10,140 nucleotides of DNA from Cyanobacteria bacterium UBA11153 (GTDB lineage: Bacteria > Cyanobacteriota > Cyanobacteriia > Cyanobacteriales > Coleofasciculaceae). The stretch is taken from contig DOIX01000251.1 of assembly GCA_003511885.1 (NCBI GenBank), positions 5,427 to 15,566 of the forward strand, read 5' to 3'. Position 1 is the first letter of the stretch. Every line of letters begins with the position of its first letter. Made by a program: the position numbers and the translations under genes. The notes under the pieces are model-generated. The model saw only the letters and a program-made list of their open reading frames with translations, was not told the origin of the DNA and did not search any database. Positions 7,101 through 10,140 of this stretch are shown one piece after another.

Positions 7101-7542
7101 TAATGGCAAGGAAAGTGAAGAAATAATTGAATCTCCCCTCTCTCATCCTCTGACAATTCTCTCTCCCTGGATGCAAGCACTGATTCAGTACTTACAAACC
7201 GCTGGTTTTAGAACTTTAGTCTCCCGTTGCTGGGCTGATGTATATGCTCAAATTCAAGAGAAAACAGTTGATTTACTTCTGATTCATTTAACTGAAATTA
7301 ACAATCCTGATGGACTAAATGAAGAGTTAATTCGTTTACAAACATTACCAAATTTACCCCCAATCCTAGTACGGGATCGTCGATTGGAAACTCCGGATCT
7401 TAAGGAAATGAATCAGAAATATACCACATCTATATCTGTCGTTGAGTCGCAATTAGCATCTATTGCTACTGAGATTATGCGAGGTAATTCCCATTCTATG
7501 AGTGAATTATTAGAGCGACTTCATCAGGCTTTGGCTCATTGA
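4135..7542 (+). CDS. CBS-PAS hybrid histidine kinase with three degenerate receiver domains
   Basis: This is a soluble 1135-residue two-component protein with no visible membrane segment. An N-terminal CBS pair (about 5-205) is split by a low-complexity insert at about 122-180. A charged linker (225-252) leads to a PAS-like region (265-445), interrupted at about 382-435. A short coiled coil precedes HisKA, whose phosphoacceptor H478 sits in SHELKTP. The HATPase is intact: N606, G1 box DLGIGIP (634-640) and G2 box GTGLGL (664-669). Three receiver-like folds follow (about 721-836, 843-975, 979-1115). The phosphorylation Asp is replaced by N772, N908 and H1051, and the conserved Lys is also missing (Leu821 in the first). 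A TAA directly precedes the ATG, so the start cannot move upstream. It is divergent from kaiA. CBS domains bind adenylates in other proteins. A clock input or output role, as for CikA, is inference. Confidence 0.93.
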   Translation: MTTPSLQECVEPVPVCTITTTLAVVVEIFHGSGCDAIAILDEEQQPVGVVNLRRLVPYLISISQSGVSKLDFSNGGISQPAIAIGSDPFSQPLCQLDPPLIEPLIILPASLTLNQLFNRWDGVWADASLRGRGIENREWKSRYNGEPNCDRELVKSFPGKKFSTPIPQSLLPNPYSPLTSAWGLVEEDGRFLGLLNNWQIFNSLVAAFSSSDTPAITNAQPPPIENQESRREEEKRKEVKPQKEGKHREKVNVSPPTTSEFLKPLVQLLEKLPLPLSLQTTTGEILGENLAWRELMETSPESNQIPYPIPSQFKDRSHCQYPTAEEALCCCVSARSHQLATSIPILNLGFSVSSINTHDIQPEISSENSHRLLSFTKIPLTPSLLTPEVNSQQSTVKNREWGTGNRKWGMGKKHKNSSPVSLHPPLTSHLSSLTSSIYLVLAQDRTEKEAVDRELVAKNADLVHLNRLKDEFLACISHELKTPITAILGLSTLLKDRALGALNERQARYANLIYQNGRQLMMVVNDILDLTRIETGQMELTLEPTHIKTVCDRAYTQALQAHKARDQKYQDFTTEIPFTLEIESGLEMIVADELRLRQMLVHLLSNALKFTEANGAIGLKVKTFAGWIAFTVWDLGIGIPAEKQHLIFQKFQQLEDTLTRSHQGTGLGLFLTQRLARLHGGDVSFISKSGEGSDFTLLLPPSPPQSENFTVFCHPQVSIRNRLVLVVETVVNYLEDLNEQLERLGYSVVIARCGMEAIEKARQLQPCVIFLNPLLPKLSGWDVLTILKSDIHTRHIPVLVTTTHAEKDRAYDCNADGFLTLPVQEPLLLQSLTRLGKHHYQHSTILTILYLSTGLQDSVPHSSNLIYELTNELRMQHSQLQYRILEADDLDQAELLAKIWHPNIILLNGLGISNPVAYLQAFSLEPTLASLPIVTIDRQVTEAANQVIGLSVYPCLAIDDSNKISALLEVIQVAAGLSCQYNILIMDIGNGKESEEIIESPLSHPLTILSPWMQALIQYLQTAGFRTLVSRCWADVYAQIQEKTVDLLLIHLTEINNPDGLNEELIRLQTLPNLPPILVRDRRLETPDLKEMNQKYTTSISVVESQLASIATEIMRGNSHSMSELLERLHQALAH
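4240..4587. repeat. Cluster of three HIP1 octamers in the CBS-coding part
   Basis: GCGATCGC, the highly iterated palindrome of cyanobacterial genomes, occurs at 4240-4247, 4375-4382 and 4580-4587. Further copies lie at 3553-3560 (kaiA), 5786-5793 (same kinase gene) and 9065-9072 (Ser/Thr kinase start). All six are in coding DNA. They are a strong cyanobacterial signature, not a gene-specific control site. Confidence 0.9.
4622..4666. repeat. C-rich STRR-type repeat inside the CBS-coding frame
   Basis: The 14-bp unit CCCAATCCCTACTT (4634-4647) is followed by a near copy (4648-4661), within six C runs from 4625 to 4666. It encodes a Pro/Ser-rich stretch (about residues 163-178) breaking the second CBS domain. 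A related G-rich segment of the other polarity lies at about 4527-4552. The opposite strand has six closely spaced G runs and could form a G-quadruplex. Confidence 0.75.
4807..4885. repeat. Purine-rich low-complexity tract within the kinase gene
   Basis: The coding strand is almost entirely A and G here. It encodes the charged linker of about residues 225-251, rich in Glu, Lys and Arg, between the CBS pair and the PAS-like region. It looks like an expanded linker and not a folded domain. Confidence 0.65.
5299..5325. repeat. Heptanucleotide STRR (GTCAACA, about 3.7 copies) inside the kinase frame
   Basis: GTCAACA repeats with period 7 from 5299 to 5325 and is translated as about residues 389-397. 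It belongs to the heptamer STRR type known from cyanobacteria. The unit is not a multiple of three, so gain or loss of one copy shifts the frame. The other two forward frames then stop at 5450-5452 or 5505-5507. Both stops fall before the phosphoacceptor H478. Confidence 0.85.
5330..5366 (+). other. Potential G-quadruplex in the kinase coding strand
   Basis: Five G runs occur at 5330-5332, 5336-5339, 5344-5346, 5357-5360 and 5364-5366, with gaps of 3, 4, 10 and 3 bases. They directly follow the heptamer array. An RNA or DNA quadruplex could form, which is a prediction from spacing only. A pyrimidine-rich stretch (about 5385-5442) follows. Confidence 0.45.
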
Positions 7543-7560
7543 GTGGGGAGCGTAAAAAAA

Positions 7561-7600
7561 CTAACAACCAATAACCCACAACCAAAACCTACTACCAACA
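7561..7600. repeat. AAC-rich STRR over the stop codon of the Ser/Thr kinase gene
   Basis: AACAACCAATAACC-like units fill the 49-bp spacer between the convergent hybrid kinase (stop 7542) and Ser/Thr kinase (stop at 7592-7594). They run into the kinase's last codons. No good terminator stem is present; a 5-bp GTGGG/CCCAC pairing is too weak. Confidence 0.6.
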
Positions 7601-9121
7601 AACCCGTTTTTTATTGGGAAGAATAGTTCTCCAGTTGGTTTTGGCTTGCTTGAGTTGTTCCTCCGTAATTTTCGCCCCCGTTAGATTCGCACCACAAAGA
7701 TTTGCATTTGTCAGTTTGCTATTAGTAAGATCTGCAAAACTGAGATCTGCACCTTGCAAATCTGCACCTTGTAAATCTGCACCTTCAAAATAACTTCTGC
7801 TCAAATTTGCCTCTTGCATTTTTACCATCTGCAAATTTGCCTGACGAAAATCAGCCTGAGCTAAATTAGCGCCCTGTAAATTCGTGTTGAACAATTTTGC
7901 TTGACGAAAATTTCCTGCCGATAAATCAATTTTTCCTATTTCTAACCGACTTAAATCTTTATAGCTAAAATCTCTACGACCTTTGTTATAATGATTGATT
8001 AAGCTATTGTAATCTAGCTTTTTTAGGTTGGCCTTACCCGCACTATAACCTTGACTATTTGACCAATTAATATCAGTATTTACACCAGAAGTATTGATCG
8101 GACGCATCATTCCGACTCCAATTGGCAATGGAGATCTGTTATTCTGTTCCTCCCGTTTGATTCTAATTATTTCTGCCATCCTCTCGGTGGCAGATCTTTT
8201 AGTTTCCGGAGATTTAACCGTTGGTTTCCCTTGTTTACCCGTGGTAAATCCACCTTCTAGTTTGTTAAGATGATCCCCCAGATCCAGCGCTCTCAATACT
8301 TCTGTCGCTGACTCATAGCGACATTTTACGGCTTCTTCGAGCATTTTTTTCAAGACACTAGCAAAATAATCGCTGACATCAACATGATTCTGCCAGAGCA
8401 TTTCTCCTGTCCGTTGGTTGTAGTCTAAATCTTTGGGAGATTTTCCTGTCAACAAATAAATGCAAGTAACTCCAAGTGCATAAATATCGCTAGCATAAAC
8501 TGGTCGCAATTGCATTTGTTCTGGTGCTGCATAACCCGTAGTACCAATGGCGAGATTTGTCAAGGCTGTTTGCTCTGAAGGATTGATTGCAGCTATATCA
8601 TCTTTAACAGCGCCAAAGTCAATTAATACCAGTTTTCCGTCTGGCTCCCGACGAATGATATTGGCGGGTTTAATGTCGCGGTGAATGACTCCCTTATGGT
8701 GGATGTGTTGAAGGATGGGTAATATTTCTCTTAAAAAATGTTTAACTCCCACTTCTGTAAGCAGACCTTGCTGTTTAATCTCTTCCTGGAGGGTTAATCC
8801 GCTGATATACTCTTGTACTAGGTAAAACTGTCGATTTTGTTTAAAGAAATCGAAGAGTGAAGGAATTTGGGAATGATCCCCAACCATGCGGAGGGTGTTA
8901 GCTTCTCTTTCAAACATCCTCTGCGCCGTTTCGATGACGTGGGGTTCGTTGGTTGCCGGCTGAAGTTGCTTGATGACGCACTTGGGATTGCCCTCTCGAG
9001 ACTCATCTTGGGCTAAAAAGGTTGCTCCGAAGCCACCTTTACCCAATATATTGAGTACGCGATAGCGATCGCGCAATAGCAGTTGGGAATCAAAAGGCTT
9101 ACACATATTTACTTGCATCAT
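7592..9121 (-). CDS. Ser/Thr protein kinase with C-terminal pentapeptide repeats (SpkB-like)
   Basis: This is a Hanks-type eukaryotic-like kinase. Counting from the ATG at 9121 (509 residues), it has a glycine loop GKGGFG (27-32), catalytic Lys51 (VIKQ), HRDIKPAN (147-154), DFG (168-170) and GTTGYAAPE (193-201), so it should be active. A polar linker (about 290-375) leads to a KGRRDF motif and then pentapeptide repeats of A(D/N)LXX type (about 388-485). The conserved tail ends ITEEQLKQAKTNW and CW. It lacks the Cys-rich N-terminal zinc-ribbon-like segment I associate with SpkB-type relatives. A TTG at 9163 would extend it, but a promoter candidate overlaps that site. ATG at 9106 (504 residues) is also plausible, and no start has a clear Shine-Dalgarno. 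It converges with the hybrid kinase. Its substrate is unknown. Confidence 0.93.
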   Translation of the reverse strand: MMQVNMCKPFDSQLLLRDRYRVLNILGKGGFGATFLAQDESREGNPKCVIKQLQPATNEPHVIETAQRMFEREANTLRMVGDHSQIPSLFDFFKQNRQFYLVQEYISGLTLQEEIKQQGLLTEVGVKHFLREILPILQHIHHKGVIHRDIKPANIIRREPDGKLVLIDFGAVKDDIAAINPSEQTALTNLAIGTTGYAAPEQMQLRPVYASDIYALGVTCIYLLTGKSPKDLDYNQRTGEMLWQNHVDVSDYFASVLKKMLEEAVKCRYESATEVLRALDLGDHLNKLEGGFTTGKQGKPTVKSPETKRSATERMAEIIRIKREEQNNRSPLPIGVGMMRPINTSGVNTDINWSNSQGYSAGKANLKKLDYNSLINHYNKGRRDFSYKDLSRLEIGKIDLSAGNFRQAKLFNTNLQGANLAQADFRQANLQMVKMQEANLSRSYFEGADLQGADLQGADLSFADLTNSKLTNANLCGANLTGAKITEEQLKQAKTNWRTILPNKKRVCW

Positions 9122-9134
9122 ATTCTTGCCGCAG

Positions 9135-9163
9135 AGGATAGTGGTAATTGAGAAAATGGGCAA
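9135..9163 (-). promoter_or_regulatory. Candidate promoter of the Ser/Thr kinase gene
   Basis: On the minus strand TTGCCC (9158-9163) and TATCCT (9135-9140) are separated by 17 bp, each matching the consensus in 4 of 6 positions. Transcription would begin near 9128. That leaves a very short leader before ATG 9121, or about 22 nt before ATG 9106, and it argues against the TTG at 9163. Confidence 0.3.
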
Positions 9164-9279
9164 TTCAGAACCCGATCAAGAGGGGGTTTTCCTGACGAGG
9201 ACAAAAGCTTTGATCTAGAAGCACTCGACTTAATAACTCGGTTTCGGTTGGCAACGCACTCTCAAAAGCACCCTCTTGC

Positions 9280-9293
9280 TGGCAAGCTTGCCA
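9280..9293. repeat. Perfect 14-bp palindrome TGGCAAGCTTGCCA
   Basis: A self-complementary site with no spacer, followed on the plus strand by an A run (9293-9300). It lies about 160 bp upstream of the Ser/Thr kinase start. It has the symmetry of a dimeric regulator site, but no known operator is recognised. Confidence 0.6.
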
Positions 9294-9312
9294 AAAAAAA
9301 TCTCTTATATAT

Positions 9313-9326
9313 TTAGGATATCCTAA
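9313..9326. repeat. Perfect 14-bp palindrome TTAGGATATCCTAA
   Basis: A second self-complementary site. Its centre is 33 bp from that of the previous palindrome, about three helical turns. The sequence differs from the first, so they are not copies of one operator. Confidence 0.6.
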
Positions 9327-9510
9327 TTTTCCCACTTCTTTGGGTATGAATGAAGTAATTTTAATCTAAACCCACCCAGATCGTTGATGAAGTTTAGATG
9401 AAGATGGGTTGTTTTTTGTGAAGATCTTGTAAAGTTGAAGTGCTGGAACGTCTCAAAAATCCCCCATTCACAATTTATTCATTCAAAAATAAATAGCTCA
9501 TTCTATCATG

Positions 9511-9561
9511 TCTGGTAGATTAGCATTGATAAAAATAGAGAAAAATGTTGATTTTACCAGA
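9511..9561. repeat. Inverted repeat TCTGGTA/TACCAGA
   Basis: The arms 9511-9517 and 9555-9561 pair perfectly over 7 bp. A G:T and an A:T pair can extend the stem inward, leaving an AT-rich loop of about 33-37 nt. No function is assigned. Confidence 0.4.
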
Positions 9562-9594
9562 TCTGAAGAGCTTTACTCCTAATCTATTGGCATT

Positions 9595-9653
9595 ATGGGT
9601 AATTACCAGGACATAATATCAGGTATCCTTATATCTGTTCTGCCATTACCCAT
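9595..9653. repeat. Inverted repeat ATGGGTAAT/ATTACCCAT
   Basis: The 9-bp arms 9595-9603 and 9645-9653 are perfect complements around a 41-nt loop. The left arm overlaps the separate 10-bp palindrome GGTAATTACC (9598-9607). It could be a small palindromic mobile-element relic or an RNA hairpin downstream of the second kinase gene. Confidence 0.45.
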
Positions 9654-9699
9654 GACCAGTTTCCCCATCCTTCTCATCCCCTAAACCAGAAAGCAATCG

Positions 9700-9723
9700 C
9701 CAACAACCAAGAATCAACAACTC
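9700..9723. repeat. AAC-rich STRR abutting the stop of the second Ser/Thr kinase gene
   Basis: CAACAACCAAGAATCAACAA-type units fill the bases just beyond the TGA (complement of 9724-9726). This matches the pattern seen after kaiC and after the first Ser/Thr kinase gene. Confidence 0.55.
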
Positions 9724-10140
9724 TCACCAACAACTGCGTTTGCCATTTGGTAAAATGGTTGTCCAGTTAGTTTTTGCTTGTTTGAGTTGTTCCTCCGTAA
9801 TTTTAGCCCCGGTTAGATTTGCACCAGAGAGATCCGCACTTTTAAGATTTGTATTACTAATATGTGCCGATCTCAGATCCGCACCTCTTAAGTCAGCAGC
9901 TCCTAAATTAGCAAAGTTAAAAAAAGCCCCTACTAAATTAGCATCTTTGAGGTTGGCAGATTGTAAATTTGCCTGACTAAAAGTTCCTCCAGATAAATTA
10001 GATCCCTGTAAATTAGCTCCGGTTAACTGAGCTTCCCGGAAATTCCCTCCAGATAAGTCCAATTTCGGCAATTCTAACCCACTCAAATCCTGACAGGCAA
10101 AGTCTCGCCGACCTTTTCTGTACTCGGTTATCACCTTATT
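9724..10140 (-). CDS. C-terminal part of a second pentapeptide-repeat Ser/Thr kinase (5' end outside window)
   Basis: The frame is open to the right edge: the codons before the GTG at 10134 read Asn-Lys with no stop. That GTG is therefore probably an internal Val, not a start. The visible 138 residues begin NKVITEYRKGRRDF, matching the KGRRDF junction of the first Ser/Thr kinase. About 18 pentapeptide units of A(D/N)LXX type follow, then the same tail ITEEQLKQAKTNW and final CW. The two genes are tandem paralogues in the same orientation, so the missing part is most likely a Hanks-type kinase domain. A stand-alone pentapeptide protein starting at the GTG is the alternative. Confidence 0.8.
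   Translation of the reverse strand, partial: NKVITEYRKGRRDFACQDLSGLELPKLDLSGGNFREAQLTGANLQGSNLSGGTFSQANLQSANLKDANLVGAFFNFANLGAADLRGADLRSAHISNTNLKSADLSGANLTGAKITEEQLKQAKTNWTTILPNGKRSCW

Larger units (their letters stand above)
9122..9723. other. Gene-free spacer between the two Ser/Thr kinase genes, rich in inverted repeats
   Basis: About 600 bases with no credible coding frame. It holds the promoter candidate near 9150, two perfect 14-bp palindromes (9280 and 9313), and an 8-bp inverted repeat at 9364-9371/9392-9399. Beyond the last, AACCCA (9369-9374) could also pair with TGGGTT (9405-9410) before a T run. Two longer-loop inverted repeats lie at 9511-9561 and 9595-9653, and an STRR touches the next stop codon. 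No tRNA or recognisable riboswitch is seen. Confidence 0.6.

Noticed and set aside
7543..7591. Terminator between the convergent hybrid kinase and Ser/Thr kinase genes
   Set aside because: The only pairing is a 5-bp GTGGG/CCCAC stem with a 27-nt loop and no T run in the right place.
9369..9417. Intrinsic terminator: AACCCA/TGGGTT stem followed by a T run on the plus strand
   Set aside because: The stem is 6 bp with a 30-nt loop, and no plus-strand gene ends here.
9724..10134. Complete small pentapeptide protein starting at GTG 10134
   Set aside because: The frame continues without a stop to the window edge, and the residues before the GTG align with the linker of the neighbouring kinase.

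Overview
The window comes from a cyanobacterium. It carries a complete core circadian clock operon, kaiA-kaiB-kaiC, on the minus strand. It also has six copies of the HIP1 octamer GCGATCGC (at 3553, 4240, 4375, 4580, 5786 and 9065), heptanucleotide short tandem repeats (STRRs), and SpkB-like Ser/Thr kinases with pentapeptide repeats. KaiA is full length, with pseudo-receiver and helical domains. The short KaiA known from Nostoc/Anabaena lacks the first domain, so a non-heterocystous lineage, perhaps an Oscillatoriales-type filament, is more likely. That placement is inference.

Layout: 1-236 holds the 3' end of a plus-strand gene with a coiled-coil tail, probably Uma2 family. 237-586 is gene-free and repeat-rich: a palindromic MITE-like element, a 10-bp tandem repeat, and an AAC-rich STRR touching the kaiC stop. 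587-3636 is the leftward operon kaiA (TTG start), kaiB, kaiC, with gaps of 111 and 122 nt. 3637-4134 is the divergent promoter region. 4135-7542 on the plus strand is one very large hybrid histidine kinase: a CBS pair, PAS-like region, HisKA, HATPase and three receiver-like domains. 7592-about 9121 on the minus strand is a Ser/Thr kinase with a pentapeptide-repeat tail. 9122-9723 is gene-free and rich in palindromes. 9724-10140 on the minus strand is the C-terminal part of a second, paralogous kinase that runs off the window.

How the genes may work together: KaiA, KaiB and KaiC form the post-translational oscillator. KaiA stimulates KaiC autophosphorylation, and fold-switched KaiB sequesters KaiA. 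The divergent kinase has an intact catalytic core, but all three of its receiver-like domains have lost the phosphoacceptor aspartate. This resembles the logic of CikA, a clock kinase ending in a pseudo-receiver, and its position beside kaiA makes it a candidate clock input or output kinase. That role is inferred from position and architecture only. The kinase gene also carries several intergenic-type cyanobacterial repeats inside its reading frame. One is a heptamer array whose copy-number change would cut the protein before the kinase domain. The two Ser/Thr kinases show no sequence link to the clock beyond proximity.
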